Assembly (NCBI RefSeq): GCF_038896935.1
Contig: NZ_JBANDC010000006.1
Coordinates: 1-64,000, forward strand
Source: Collimonas rhizosphaerae
GTDB taxonomy: Bacteria; Pseudomonadota; Gammaproteobacteria; Burkholderiales; Burkholderiaceae_D
Direction: 5' to 3'
Length of the DNA: 64,000 bases
Every line of letters begins with the position of its first letter. The stretch's first letter is position 1. This document shows, in pieces, positions 41,425 to 50,629 of this stretch. Both the position numbers and the translations under genes were made by a program. A model generated the notes under the pieces. The model ran no database searches. It was not told where the DNA came from and worked only from the letters and a program-made list of their open reading frames with translations.

Positions 41425-42807
41425 GTGGGGATTTTCTCGCTCTTCGGCAAAAATAATCGTCCAAACGGCGCACCGCCGGCGGATGACAAAGTACCAGCCG
41501 CAGCAGACAATCAAGCGCCGGTTCTGTTTGGTGAAAACCATGAGCGGCTGAACAACTCGATCACGCTGCGCGATGGTGCCGCACGCAGCACCACGACCAT
41601 GAAGATCGATGCGATCGAATCGGAAATGTCGTCCGAGTTCGTGCATCTGCCGCCCTCTGCCAAGCCGGCCGGTCCGGACAGCGTGGCGCCGGTCACGCTT
41701 ACCCAGGGCAACACCACCCAGTTGACGCTGCCCGTGATGAGCAGGACCACGGAATACCTGGATGACCAGTCGCGCAGCGGCAGCATCGAAGTGTCGGTAT
41801 CCGATACCCCGGAAGTGATTGAAGAGGCCGCAGTGCTGTTCGCCAGCGACCAGAACGACATCGCCGAAGCGCTCCTGTTAAGCGCCATCGCCGAAAACAA
41901 TCTCGGCTCGTCCACCCACATTGTCTGGTGGATGCTGCTGGACCTGTACCAGATCACCGGCAAGCAGCAGGAATTCGACAACCTGTCGGTCGACTTCGCC
42001 AACAAGTTTGAAACCTCGCCGCCGACCTGGATCGATATCATGACCCTCGATCCACAAGCCAAAACCCAGGAAAAGGCAGGTGCGCCGCCAGCCGTGGCCT
42101 TCTCCGGCAAGCTCGACGCCAACATCAGCAAGCAGCTGGAGCGCGCGCAAAAACTGAGCGTCACCCATCCTGCCGTGCGTCTCGAGTTTACCCGGGTCAG
42201 CTCAGTCGACCCGATCGGCTGCGGCCTGCTGCTGCGCATGCTGAAAAAACTGCAAAAATCCGGGCTGGACCTGATACTGGTCGGCGCCGACGAACTGGCC
42301 GACAAGATCCGCGAGATCCTGCTGGTCGGACGGCGCGACGAAACCGCCGCGCCCTGGCTGCTGCTGCTGGAAATCCTGCATCTGCTCAACCAGGAACAGG
42401 CCTACGAAGACGCCAGCATAGATTATTCGATCACGTTTGAAGTCTCGCCGCCGCCGTTTGTCGCCCCCCACTCCAAGATCATCACGGCGGCCGAAGACAA
42501 CAATACCCAAGGCGTAAGCCTCAACGGCAACAACAGCCTGCTCATGCCGGTGCTGATCGAAGGCCGGACCGAAGAGCTGCTGACCAAGATCCAGACCCAC
42601 GCCAACGCCCACAGTCCTGCAATCATCGATTGCTCGCGCCTGGTCAGGGTCGACTTCAGCGCCGCCGGCGAACTGCTCAACGGGCTGTCATTACTCGCCA
42701 GCAACGGCAATGCGATCGAGTTTCACAACGTCAACCACTTGGTGACTGCCCTGTTCAAGGTAGTCGGCATTCAGGAAATTGTCCGCGTGGTACCGCGCAA
42801 AAATTAA
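41425..42807 (+). CDS. STAS-domain protein with duplicated helical + STAS modules
   Basis: A 460-residue cytoplasmic protein. An unstructured start (1-125) is followed by helical module 1 (130-202), STAS 1 (about 222-300), helical module 2 (306-345) and STAS 2 (about 372-456). The two helical modules align over 35 residues from W168 and W311, both ending in SPP. STAS domains of the SpoIIAA type bind anti-sigma kinases through a phosphorylatable serine: in STAS 1 the site reads D262-P-I-G, with no Ser, whereas STAS 2 has D410-F-S-A. The helical part resembles the C-terminus of FimV. Start is GTG 41425. A role as scaffold or partner-switch protein is inferred. hslVU follows. Confidence 0.7.
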   Translation: MGIFSLFGKNNRPNGAPPADDKVPAAADNQAPVLFGENHERLNNSITLRDGAARSTTTMKIDAIESEMSSEFVHLPPSAKPAGPDSVAPVTLTQGNTTQLTLPVMSRTTEYLDDQSRSGSIEVSVSDTPEVIEEAAVLFASDQNDIAEALLLSAIAENNLGSSTHIVWWMLLDLYQITGKQQEFDNLSVDFANKFETSPPTWIDIMTLDPQAKTQEKAGAPPAVAFSGKLDANISKQLERAQKLSVTHPAVRLEFTRVSSVDPIGCGLLLRMLKKLQKSGLDLILVGADELADKIREILLVGRRDETAAPWLLLLEILHLLNQEQAYEDASIDYSITFEVSPPPFVAPHSKIITAAEDNNTQGVSLNGNNSLLMPVLIEGRTEELLTKIQTHANAHSPAIIDCSRLVRVDFSAAGELLNGLSLLASNGNAIEFHNVNHLVTALFKVVGIQEIVRVVPRKN

Positions 42808-42869
42808 GTTTTTAACAAAAACCACCCTCTGCAGTCAAAAAAACAACGCCAAATCCACCTAATTCAGCG

Positions 42870-42895
42870 CTTGTAATCAGACCGGCCGTCCCCAT
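42870..42895 (+). promoter_or_regulatory. Heat-shock (RpoH) promoter of hslVU
   Basis: The sequence CTTGTAA (42870-42876), a 13-base spacer and CCCCAT (42890-42895) followed by a T-run fits the sigma-32 consensus CTTGAAA / CCCCATnT with spacing 13-15. It lies about 115 bases before hslV, a classic heat-shock operon. Confidence 0.8.
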
Positions 42896-43010
42896 TTTTT
42901 TGGGACAGTATCGATTTGTCATTCGATAGCGAAATACATGCGAGCAGGCGCCCCGCGCCCCGCATGCGCGGCCAGACTATCCCGGGCCGCACTTTCTGAG
43001 GCTAGCAAAA

Positions 43011-43547
43011 ATGGAACAATTTCACGGCACCACCATCCTTTCGGTACGGCGCGGCAACAGCGTTGCATTAGGCGGGGATGGCCAGGTCACTCTCGGCAAC
43101 GTCGTCATGAAGGGCACGGCCCGCAAAGTCCGCAAGTTATATCAAGGCAAGGTACTGGTCGGTTTCGCCGGCGGCACCGCGGATGCCTTCACCCTGCTCG
43201 ACCTGTTCGAGGCAAAACTGGAAAAACACCAAGGCAACCTGATGCGGGCATCGGTCGACCTCGCCAAGGAATGGCGCACCGACCGCATGCTGCGCCGGCT
43301 GGAAGCGATGCTGCTGACCGCCGACCGCGAAACCACGCTGGTAATCACCGGCAACGGCGATGTGCTGGAGCCTACCGACGGCATTGGTGCGATCGGCTCG
43401 GGCGGCACTTTTGCCCAGTCGGCCGCCAAGGCGCTGCAGGAAAACACCGAATTGCCGCCGGCCGATATCGTCAAGAAATCGCTGGTGATTGCCGGCGAGC
43501 TCTGCATCTACACCAACCAGTCGCACATCATCGAAACTCTCGATTAA
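43011..43547 (+). CDS. hslV: ATP-dependent protease subunit HslV
   Basis: A 178-residue proteasome-like peptidase. The mature enzyme uses an N-terminal threonine; here the TTILSVRR block starts at residue 7, so a six-residue propeptide MEQFHG must be removed, unlike E. coli where only Met is. GDGQVTLG and the final THRIETL-type end (SHIIETLD) are conserved. It forms two hexamers that work with HslU to degrade misfolded proteins. A GAGG site lies nine bases before the ATG. hslU starts 11 bases after its stop. Confidence 0.97.
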   Translation: MEQFHGTTILSVRRGNSVALGGDGQVTLGNVVMKGTARKVRKLYQGKVLVGFAGGTADAFTLLDLFEAKLEKHQGNLMRASVDLAKEWRTDRMLRRLEAMLLTADRETTLVITGNGDVLEPTDGIGAIGSGGTFAQSAAKALQENTELPPADIVKKSLVIAGELCIYTNQSHIIETLD

Positions 43548-43558
43548 GACCCAACACC

Positions 43559-44923
43559 ATGAACATGACTCCCCAAGAAATCGTTTCAGAACTGGACAAA
43601 CACGTAGTCGGCCAGGATCGCGCCAAGCGCGCTGTGGCGATCGCATTGCGTAACCGCTGGCGCCGGCAGCAGATCGCGGAACCGCTGCGTCATGAAATCA
43701 CGCCGAAGAATATCCTCATGATCGGGCCTACCGGCGTCGGCAAGACCGAGATCGCGCGGCGCCTGGCCAAGCTGGCCGATGCTCCCTTCATCAAGATCGA
43801 AGCCACCAAGTTTACCGAAGTGGGCTACGTCGGACGCGATGTCGATACCATCATCCGCGACCTGATCGACATCGGCATCAAGCAAACCCGCGAAGCTGAG
43901 ATGCGCAAGGTCCGCACCCGTGCGGAAGACGCCGCCGAAGACCGGGTGATCGACATCCTGGTGCCGCCGGCGCGCGATTTCGGCTTTCATCCCGAACAGG
44001 ATCCAGGCAACAACGAAGGCAATGGCGACAAAGGCGGCAAGGATGGGAATACCCGCCAGACTTTCCGCAAGCGGCTGCGCGAAGGCGCACTCGACGACAA
44101 GGAAATCGAGATAGAACTGTCGGAAGCTGCGTCGCAGATGGAAATCATGGCGCCGCCCGGCATGGAGGAAATGACCGAGCAGATCAAATCCATGTTTTCC
44201 GGCATCGGCAGCAACCGCAAGAAAAACCGCAAGATCAAGATCAAGGATGCGATGAAAGTCCTGATCGAGGAAGAAGCCGCCAAGCTGGTCAACGAAGACG
44301 AACTGAAGCAGAAAGCCATCAGCAACGTTGAGCAAAACGGCATCGTGTTCCTGGACGAGATCGACAAGATCGCTACTCGCTCGCAAAACAGCGGAGGCGC
44401 CGATGTCTCGCGCGCCGGCGTGCAGCGCGACTTGCTGCCGCTGGTGGAAGGCACTACCGTCAACACCAAGTACGGCATGATCAAGACCGATCACATCCTG
44501 TTCATCGCATCCGGCGCTTTCCACCTGGCCAAACCGTCGGATCTGATCCCGGAACTGCAAGGCCGTTTCCCGATCCGGGTCGAGCTCGATTCCTTGTCGA
44601 TCAGCGATTTCGAAAGGATCATGACCGGCACCGACGCTTGCCTGACCAAGCAGTACGAAGCATTGCTAGCCACCGAAGGCGTCACGCTGGAGTTTGCCAA
44701 GGAAGGTGTGCAGCGGCTGGCGGAAATCGCTTTCTCGGTCAATGAAAAAACCGAGAATATCGGCGCGCGCCGGCTGTACACGGTAATGGAAAAACTGCTG
44801 GAAGAAATCTCGTTTTCGGCGACCAACGCTACCGAAAAAACCATGGTGATCGATGCGGCTTATGTCGATGAGCGCCTGGGCGCCCTGGTGGTGAACGAAG
44901 ACTTGTCGCGTTATGTGCTGTAA
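43559..44923 (+). CDS. hslU: ATP-dependent protease ATPase subunit HslU
   Basis: A 454-residue AAA+ unfoldase. Walker A is GPTGVGKT near residue 56, the pore loop GYVGRD follows, and Walker B is IVFLDEID near 265. An intermediate domain (about 110-240) with acidic and helical sequence interrupts the ATPase core as usual. The C-terminus ends LSRYVL, the tail that inserts into HslV. The frame is open far upstream across hslV, but the ATG at 43559 gives the conserved MTPQEIVSELDKHVVGQ start. Confidence 0.97.
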   Translation: MNMTPQEIVSELDKHVVGQDRAKRAVAIALRNRWRRQQIAEPLRHEITPKNILMIGPTGVGKTEIARRLAKLADAPFIKIEATKFTEVGYVGRDVDTIIRDLIDIGIKQTREAEMRKVRTRAEDAAEDRVIDILVPPARDFGFHPEQDPGNNEGNGDKGGKDGNTRQTFRKRLREGALDDKEIEIELSEAASQMEIMAPPGMEEMTEQIKSMFSGIGSNRKKNRKIKIKDAMKVLIEEEAAKLVNEDELKQKAISNVEQNGIVFLDEIDKIATRSQNSGGADVSRAGVQRDLLPLVEGTTVNTKYGMIKTDHILFIASGAFHLAKPSDLIPELQGRFPIRVELDSLSISDFERIMTGTDACLTKQYEALLATEGVTLEFAKEGVQRLAEIAFSVNEKTENIGARRLYTVMEKLLEEISFSATNATEKTMVIDAAYVDERLGALVVNEDLSRYVL

Positions 44924-44933
44924 GCGGTAGCAT

Positions 44934-44959
44934 TGCCGCCGGGCTGGTCCCCGGCGGTA
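44934..44959 (+). terminator. Hairpin downstream of hslU
   Basis: A 10-bp GC stem (44934-44943 with 44950-44959) starts 10 bases after the hslU stop, with an outer helix AGCGG/CCGCT. No U-tract follows, so termination may be weak or Rho-assisted. It separates hslU from the convergent end of the gsp operon. Confidence 0.5.
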
Positions 44960-45054
44960 AGCCGCTAGCCGATGGAACAGGCCCGTTATTTATTGCTTGA
45001 GCAGTCTAAAACGGGAATGTTTTTGATGGTCTTCAGCTTTTATCAATTACGGCC

Positions 45055-45606
45055 CTATTTATCCTGCACCGGCACCGCCGGCTGTTCCGGCGGCAGATCC
45101 TGGTTAGGCGCCTGCTGCATCATCTGGGCCGGCGCCGGCACTGGCGAAGCGCCGCCCAGTCCCGACTTGGTGCGCGCATCTTCCGGCAGCATCACACGCT
45201 TCAGGACCCCGCCCTCGGATAACAAGACATAGCTTGCGTGCACTTCCTTGACGCTGGTTCCCGGCAGCAGCTCCTTGCCCTGCCGCACCGCCTGCGCCGG
45301 CTTGCCGTCGGCGCTCAGGATCGCCACGCTTTCGCCGTCTTGTTTCGCCGCGACCACGCCCAGCAGCTGGTAGTTGCTGGCAACCGTCACCGTGCCGCGG
45401 CCGCCGAACAGTCCCGCCGCGAGCGAAACATCGATCTGCGCCCGTTCCGCCTGCGGCGGCGCGGTCACCGCGCGCAGCTGCGGTTTGATCAGTTGCATCA
45501 CCCAGTATGCCGTGCAGGCGCACAGCAGCATGAACAGCAGCAGGCTGAGGAATTCCGGCAGGCGCTTGCTTTGGCGGCCGAGTTTTTTTGTTATTTGCAG
45601 TTTCAC
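45055..45606 (-). CDS. gspC: Type II secretion system protein C
   Basis: A 183-residue inner-membrane protein. One membrane segment (about 19-42) is followed by a periplasmic homology region (VSLAAGLFGG, NYQLLGVVAAKQDGESVAIL, GKPAQAVRQGKEL, SVKEVHASYVLL) that contacts secretin GspD. The usual C-terminal PDZ or coiled-coil domain is missing; the end is a short Pro/Gln/Ala-rich tail. It is the last gene of the operon, starting 18 bases after gspF. Confidence 0.85.
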   Translation of the reverse strand: MKLQITKKLGRQSKRLPEFLSLLLFMLLCACTAYWVMQLIKPQLRAVTAPPQAERAQIDVSLAAGLFGGRGTVTVASNYQLLGVVAAKQDGESVAILSADGKPAQAVRQGKELLPGTSVKEVHASYVLLSEGGVLKRVMLPEDARTKSGLGGASPVPAPAQMMQQAPNQDLPPEQPAVPVQDK

Positions 45607-45624
45607 GCTTTTCCTGACTTTGTC

Positions 45625-46845
45625 CTAACGCACCAACTGGTTGATTTCAATAATCGGCATCAGCACCGCCAGCACGATCAACAGCACCACTACCCCCATC
45701 GCCAGGATCAGGGCCGGCTCCAGCAAGCCGGCGATGGTCATGGCGCGCCGTTCCAAATCCTGTTCCTGGGCGCTGGCGGCGCGCTCCAGCATGGCGGGCA
45801 ATTCACCGGTCACTTCGCCGGCCCGGATCATGTGGATCAGCATCGGCGGAAAATGTTTGTGTGCCGCCAGCGCACGCGCCAGGCCCACCCCTTCGCGCAC
45901 GCTGGTGGCGGCAGTGTCGACCTGCTGCCGCATGGCGACGTTGGACAGCGTATCGCGGCTGGTTTGCAGCGCTTTCAGGATCGGCACGCCCGAGCCGGTG
46001 GTAATTGCCAGCGTACTGGCAAAACGGGCGGTATTCAAGCTGCGCTCGAATTTCCCGTACAGCGGCGCATTCAGCAGCCAGGTATGCCAGCGCATCTTGG
46101 TCGCCGGGTTTTTCAGCGCCATGCGCCAGCTGTAGAACAGCACAATCACCACGATCAGGACGATCCAGCCATAGTTGCGGACAAAGTCGGAAGTGGCCAG
46201 CATCATCACTGTCAGCATCGGCAATTTCTGCTTGGTATTTGCGAACACCGACACGATCTGCGGCACCACATAGGTCAACAGGAAAATCACGATCACGAAG
46301 GCCACCACGGTCACGATCGCCGGATAGGTAAACGCCAGCTTCACCTTTTGCACCAGCGAATTGCGGCGCTCGATGTAATCGGCCAGCCGCGACAGCACGC
46401 GCGACAGCTGGCCGATCTGTTCACCGGATGCAACCAGCGCCCGGTAGATTTCGGCGAAATCGCGCGGATGGCCGGCCAGCGCACTGGACAGGGAAGCGCC
46501 GCCCATGACGTCGGACCGGATCGATGCGATCAGGTCGCGCTGGTAATTGCGCTCCGACTGTTCCAGCAGCGCCGTCAAAGCCTGCTCCAGCGGCAGGCTG
46601 GCTTCCAGCAGGCTGGCCAGCTGGCGTGTAAACAAGGCGATTTCCACCGTCGACAGATGTTCGCCGAAACCACGCCGTTTCAGGTTGCCGGCAGCGTCCA
46701 CCTGCTGCGCGATGGCTTCCACCGTCAGCGGCAGCAAACCCTGGGCGCGCAGGTCGGCACGCGCCATCTTGGCGCTGTCCGCATTCACCACGCCCTTGGC
46801 GGTGCTGCCGGCGGCGTCTACCGCTTCGTAACGAAATGCTGGCAC
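45625..46845 (-). CDS. gspF: Type II secretion system inner-membrane protein F
   Basis: A 406-residue platform protein of the PilC/GspF family with two cytoplasmic helical domains and three membrane segments (about 170-190, 220-240, 375-400). Typical blocks are MPAFRYEAVDAAGS, FTRQLASLLEASLPLEQAL, FAEIYRALVASGEQIGQL and LEPALILAMGVVVLLIVLAVLMPI. It couples the ATPase GspE to pseudopilus assembly. It lies 44 bases downstream of gspE. Confidence 0.95.
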   Translation of the reverse strand: MPAFRYEAVDAAGSTAKGVVNADSAKMARADLRAQGLLPLTVEAIAQQVDAAGNLKRRGFGEHLSTVEIALFTRQLASLLEASLPLEQALTALLEQSERNYQRDLIASIRSDVMGGASLSSALAGHPRDFAEIYRALVASGEQIGQLSRVLSRLADYIERRNSLVQKVKLAFTYPAIVTVVAFVIVIFLLTYVVPQIVSVFANTKQKLPMLTVMMLATSDFVRNYGWIVLIVVIVLFYSWRMALKNPATKMRWHTWLLNAPLYGKFERSLNTARFASTLAITTGSGVPILKALQTSRDTLSNVAMRQQVDTAATSVREGVGLARALAAHKHFPPMLIHMIRAGEVTGELPAMLERAASAQEQDLERRAMTIAGLLEPALILAMGVVVLLIVLAVLMPIIEINQLVR

Positions 46846-46889
46846 TCTGGTCCTCTACTCTTCGCTGGTTTTTCAGTCATTCTTTTCGG

Positions 46890-48341
46890 TCATTCTTTGG
46901 TGACCCGCAGCAGTTCGGCCTGGGTCGTGATGCCTTCGCTCAGCCAGCGTTCGCCATCCTGGCGCATGGTGCGCATGCCGTTGCGCAGCGCTACCTGCTG
47001 GATCTCGGCTTCCGACGCCCGGTTATGGATCTGCGCCGTAATTTCATCGGTGGTCAGCAATAGTTCGTAGACGCCGACCCGGCCGTGGTAGCCGGTGTGG
47101 CCGCATTGTTCGCAACCGACCGCATGCCACAGTTCGCCGTCGTGACGGCGGCAATGGGTGCACAGTTTCCGCACCAGGCGCTGCGCCACCACTCCCAGCA
47201 GGGAAGACGACAGCAGGAAGGGTTCGATCCCCATGTCCAGCAAACGCGTCACCGCGGCGGCAGAATCGTTGGTGTGCAAGGTCGCCAGCACCAGATGGCC
47301 GGTCAGCGAAGCCTGTACTGCAATCTGCGCGGTTTCCAGGTCGCGGATTTCACCGATCATGATGACGTCGGGATCCTGCCGCAGGATAGCCCGCAGGGCC
47401 TTGGCGAAAGTCATGTCGATGCGCGCATTGACCTGGGTCTGGCCGACGCCGGCCAGTTCATACTCGATCGGGTCTTCCACCGTCAGGATATTGGTGCTGC
47501 TGGTGTTCAGGCGCGACAGCGCGGCGTACAGCGTGGTGGTCTTGCCCGAGCCGGTCGGCCCCGTGACCAGCACGATGCCGTGCGGCTGCGCGATCAGGCG
47601 GTCGAACTGGGGCAGGACTGCGGGGCTCATGCCGAGGTGCTGCAGGTCAAGCCGGCCCGCTTCCTTGTCCAGCAGACGCAACACAGCGCGTTCGCCGTGG
47701 CCGGTGGGCAAGGTCGACACCCGCACGTCGACCGGCTTGCCGCCGACACGCAAGGTAATCCGTCCATCCTGCGGCAGGCGTTTTTCGGCGATGTCGAGCT
47801 GCGCCATGATCTTGATACGGGAAATCAGCGAGGCATGGACTCCCTTCTTTGGCCGCACCACATCGCGCAGGCTGCCGTCGATGCGGAAACGCACTACCGA
47901 AATCTGCTCGAACGGTTCGATGTGGATATCGGAAGCGCCTTCCCGCAGTGCTTGTGTCAGCAACACATTGATCATGCGGATCACCGGCGCATCGTCGGAC
48001 GATTCCAGCAAGTCCTCGATCGCCGGCATGTCTTGCATCAGCTTGGCGAGGTCCAGATCGGATTCGAATTCGTCCACTACCTGGGCGGCGTCGCCGCCGG
48101 CGCCGGCATAGGCCCTGGCGATCGCCTCGTCGAGTTCCTCGCGCGACAGCGTACGGAACTTGACGCGGCCGAAGCGGCGGCTGGCCTCAGCGATCGCGCT
48201 AGGCTTGGTTGCCTCGGAAATCCATAACTCGACCGCGTTGTCGGCGCCGTTGGCATCCTCGATACGCTGCGCCAGCAATGAAAAATCGCGGGCGAAAGCG
48301 TAGGGCAGCAGGCGCGTATCGGTCATCCTGGGATCGCTCAT
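46890..48341 (-). CDS. gspE: Type II secretion system ATPase E
   Basis: A 483-residue AAA+ ATPase powering pseudopilus extension. Walker A GPTGSGKTTTLY, Asp box VEDPIEY, Walker B DPDVIMIGEIRD and His box LATLHTND are all present. The tetracysteine zinc finger is seen as CTHC and CEQC near 395-420. The N-terminal domain binds GspL. The ATG overlaps the gspD stop by four bases, so expression is coupled. Confidence 0.97.
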   Translation of the reverse strand: MSDPRMTDTRLLPYAFARDFSLLAQRIEDANGADNAVELWISEATKPSAIAEASRRFGRVKFRTLSREELDEAIARAYAGAGGDAAQVVDEFESDLDLAKLMQDMPAIEDLLESSDDAPVIRMINVLLTQALREGASDIHIEPFEQISVVRFRIDGSLRDVVRPKKGVHASLISRIKIMAQLDIAEKRLPQDGRITLRVGGKPVDVRVSTLPTGHGERAVLRLLDKEAGRLDLQHLGMSPAVLPQFDRLIAQPHGIVLVTGPTGSGKTTTLYAALSRLNTSSTNILTVEDPIEYELAGVGQTQVNARIDMTFAKALRAILRQDPDVIMIGEIRDLETAQIAVQASLTGHLVLATLHTNDSAAAVTRLLDMGIEPFLLSSSLLGVVAQRLVRKLCTHCRRHDGELWHAVGCEQCGHTGYHGRVGVYELLLTTDEITAQIHNRASEAEIQQVALRNGMRTMRQDGERWLSEGITTQAELLRVTKE

Positions 48342-50629
48342 GGCGCTCTGTCATTCAAGAGGCCTGGCGCAGGAACGGTCGCCGGTTTTGGCATCTGCAG
48401 CTGAGGCTGAGGCTGAGGCTGCTCGAGAGCAGGCTGGTGCTGTCCGTCCGGTACAGCCTGCTTGCGCAGATCGATGAATGGGCCGCCGTCTTCCAGCTTG
48501 GAGGTCACCGACGAGCCGAAATCGGTCAGGATGCTCTTGTCCGGCTGCACCTTGATCTGCTGCTTGCGCATGTAATCGTAACGATCGACGGCCAGCAGGT
48601 TGCTGGTGTCTTTGTCGCGCACGATGATCGGACGCAAAAATATCATCAGGTTGGTTTTTTCGCGGGAACCGGACTGGTATTTGAAAAGATTCCCGATAAA
48701 CGGCAAATCGCCCAGCAGCGGGACTTTTTGCACGCCGTTCTGGTTGTTGTCGCCAATCAAGCCGCCCAAGGCGATGATCTCGCCATCGTCGATCACGACA
48801 TTCGTATCCAGCGAACGCTTGGTCGTCGTCGGGCCATTGGTAGCGCCCGCAGTGCCGGCAACGACTGCCGATACTTCTTGCGAAATTTCCAGGCGAACCG
48901 TTCCGCCTTCCGAAATATGCGGCTTGATCTTCAATGCCGTGCCGACGTCCTTGCGCTCGATAGTGGTGAACGGGCTGCTGGTGCCGGCTCCCGTGGTCAA
49001 GGTGGAACCAGTGACAAATGGCACGTTCTGGCCGACGATGATCTTGGCTTCCTCGTTATCCAGCGTCAGCAGGTTCGGCATCGACAGCACATTGCTGCCG
49101 GTGGTCGAGTTCAAGGCGCTGGCCAAGGCGCCCAAACCGATCTTGCCGGCGATCTGGCGGAATATGCCGAGCTGCAAGCCGCTGCCGACAGTCGGTACCG
49201 ACGTGGTGGTGCCGGTATTGATCGCCTGGCCGATAGCTGTGTTGAACAGGTTGCCGCTGGTGATGCCGGTGTTGGTGCCGGTAAAGCCGGTGCCGCCGCC
49301 GACCCGGTAATTACTGTTCGAATCTCCGCTCAAGGCCAGCCATTGCACGCCGATTTCGCTCGCCGCGCTATCCGTGACCTCGACGATCAAGGCTTCCACA
49401 TATACCTGGGCACGCCGCTGGTCGAGCTGGTCGATCACGCCGCGGATATTGCGGTAGACCGGTTCGCTGGCGGTGATGATCAGGGTATTGGTAGAGTCGT
49501 CGGCCTGGATAAAGCCCGCGGCGCCGCTGCCGCTGCCGGAAGACTGGGACGCGCTGTCGGAAGACGGCGACGACGGCGTCGATGGTGCAGTCGAATTGTT
49601 ATTGGAGCCCAGCGCGCTGCTGCCGCTCGACCCCTGCAACATGCCGCCGGAACTGCTGCTGGAACTCTTCGCCTGGCTGATGTTCGACATCGACGTATCC
49701 TGCGACACAATCGCGCGCAAGGTCTTGGCCAGTTTCACGGCGTCGGCGTTTTTCAGGTAAACCACATGCACGTTGCCGGCGTTGGCGGTCGGCTGGTCGA
49801 GCTTGGCGATCAGCGACTTGGCCAGGTTGGCGCGGCCTGCCGATGGCGCCCGCACCACCACCGAATTGGTCCGCGAGTCAGCCATGATCATGGTGCGCGC
49901 GCTATCGCTGGCGCCCGGCGCGGCAGAGCCCGAATCGAGCAGCTTGCTCGCCATCACGGCGATATCGCTGGCCACCGCGTAGCGCACCGGAATCACATCA
50001 AGGTCATTGACCGCCGGCACATCGAGCGCCGCGATCATTTTTCCCAGCCGCTGCAGGTTTTCCGCGTAATCGGTCACCACCAGCGTGTTGTTGCCCGGAT
50101 TGGCGTTGATGGTGTTGTTGGGTGAAATCAGCGGCCGCAGCACCGGCAGGATATTGGTTGCCGATTCATAGTTCAGCGAAAAAATCTGGGTGGCGATCTG
50201 GTCGCCGCGGACGCTGGCCGGGCGGGTTGGCGCCACTTGCAGCTTGGCGTCGGCTTCCGGCACCACTTTCACAAAACCGTCGCCGCGCACCACGGCATAG
50301 CCTTGCAAGCGCAGGGTCGAGGCCAGCAGGTCGAAAGCCTGGGTTTTGCTCAGCGGCTTTTCCGACACCAGGTTGATGCTGCCCTTGACGCGCGGATCGA
50401 CAATGAAAGTCGTGTTGGTGTACTGGCCGACCGCCTTGATTACCGACTCGATGTCGGCGCCGACGAAATTCATCACAGCCTGGCCGCTCGCGCCCTCGGT
50501 GGCAGTTCCGGAGGTGCCCAGCACCGGCTGCGCTGCGACGGCAGTGGCGCAGGTCAGCAAGGCGATGGCGGCGGCGCTGCGCCAGTTGCATGTACTTGAA
50601 AGTAGTGCGGAATACATTTTATCTTTCAT
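48338..50629 (-). CDS. gspD: Type II secretion system secretin D
   Basis: A 763-residue outer-membrane secretin. Signal peptide to about residue 33, then N0 (FVGADIESVIKAVGQ) and N1-N3 domains, with a long Ser/Gly-rich insert in N3 (about 330-385), then the secretin barrel (VPLLGDLPFIGNLFKY, NLMIFLRPIIV). The last 60 residues are Gln/Pro-rich, encoded in part by a short CTGAGG hexanucleotide run near 48400. There is no lipid signal in GspD; a pilotin would come from elsewhere. Overlaps gspN and gspE by ATGA. Confidence 0.96.
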   Translation of the reverse strand: MKDKMYSALLSSTCNWRSAAAIALLTCATAVAAQPVLGTSGTATEGASGQAVMNFVGADIESVIKAVGQYTNTTFIVDPRVKGSINLVSEKPLSKTQAFDLLASTLRLQGYAVVRGDGFVKVVPEADAKLQVAPTRPASVRGDQIATQIFSLNYESATNILPVLRPLISPNNTINANPGNNTLVVTDYAENLQRLGKMIAALDVPAVNDLDVIPVRYAVASDIAVMASKLLDSGSAAPGASDSARTMIMADSRTNSVVVRAPSAGRANLAKSLIAKLDQPTANAGNVHVVYLKNADAVKLAKTLRAIVSQDTSMSNISQAKSSSSSSGGMLQGSSGSSALGSNNNSTAPSTPSSPSSDSASQSSGSGSGAAGFIQADDSTNTLIITASEPVYRNIRGVIDQLDQRRAQVYVEALIVEVTDSAASEIGVQWLALSGDSNSNYRVGGGTGFTGTNTGITSGNLFNTAIGQAINTGTTTSVPTVGSGLQLGIFRQIAGKIGLGALASALNSTTGSNVLSMPNLLTLDNEEAKIIVGQNVPFVTGSTLTTGAGTSSPFTTIERKDVGTALKIKPHISEGGTVRLEISQEVSAVVAGTAGATNGPTTTKRSLDTNVVIDDGEIIALGGLIGDNNQNGVQKVPLLGDLPFIGNLFKYQSGSREKTNLMIFLRPIIVRDKDTSNLLAVDRYDYMRKQQIKVQPDKSILTDFGSSVTSKLEDGGPFIDLRKQAVPDGQHQPALEQPQPQPQLQMPKPATVPAPGLLNDRAP

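Noticed and set aside
41026..41646. A 206-codon minus-strand frame over the gap after the TonB receptor
   Set aside because: It runs into the 5' part of the STAS gene on the other strand and has no family features.
42938..43558. N-terminal extension of the hslU frame across hslV
   Set aside because: hslV is certain in another frame there; HslU proteins start at the ATG at 43559.
45238..47070. A 610-codon open frame on the plus strand across gspC, gspF and gspE
   Set aside because: Antisense shadow of well-supported secretion genes, with low-complexity His/Gln/Arg sequence and no family motif.
48209..50125. A 638-codon open frame opposite gspD
   Set aside because: Antisense shadow of the secretin gene without recognisable domains.
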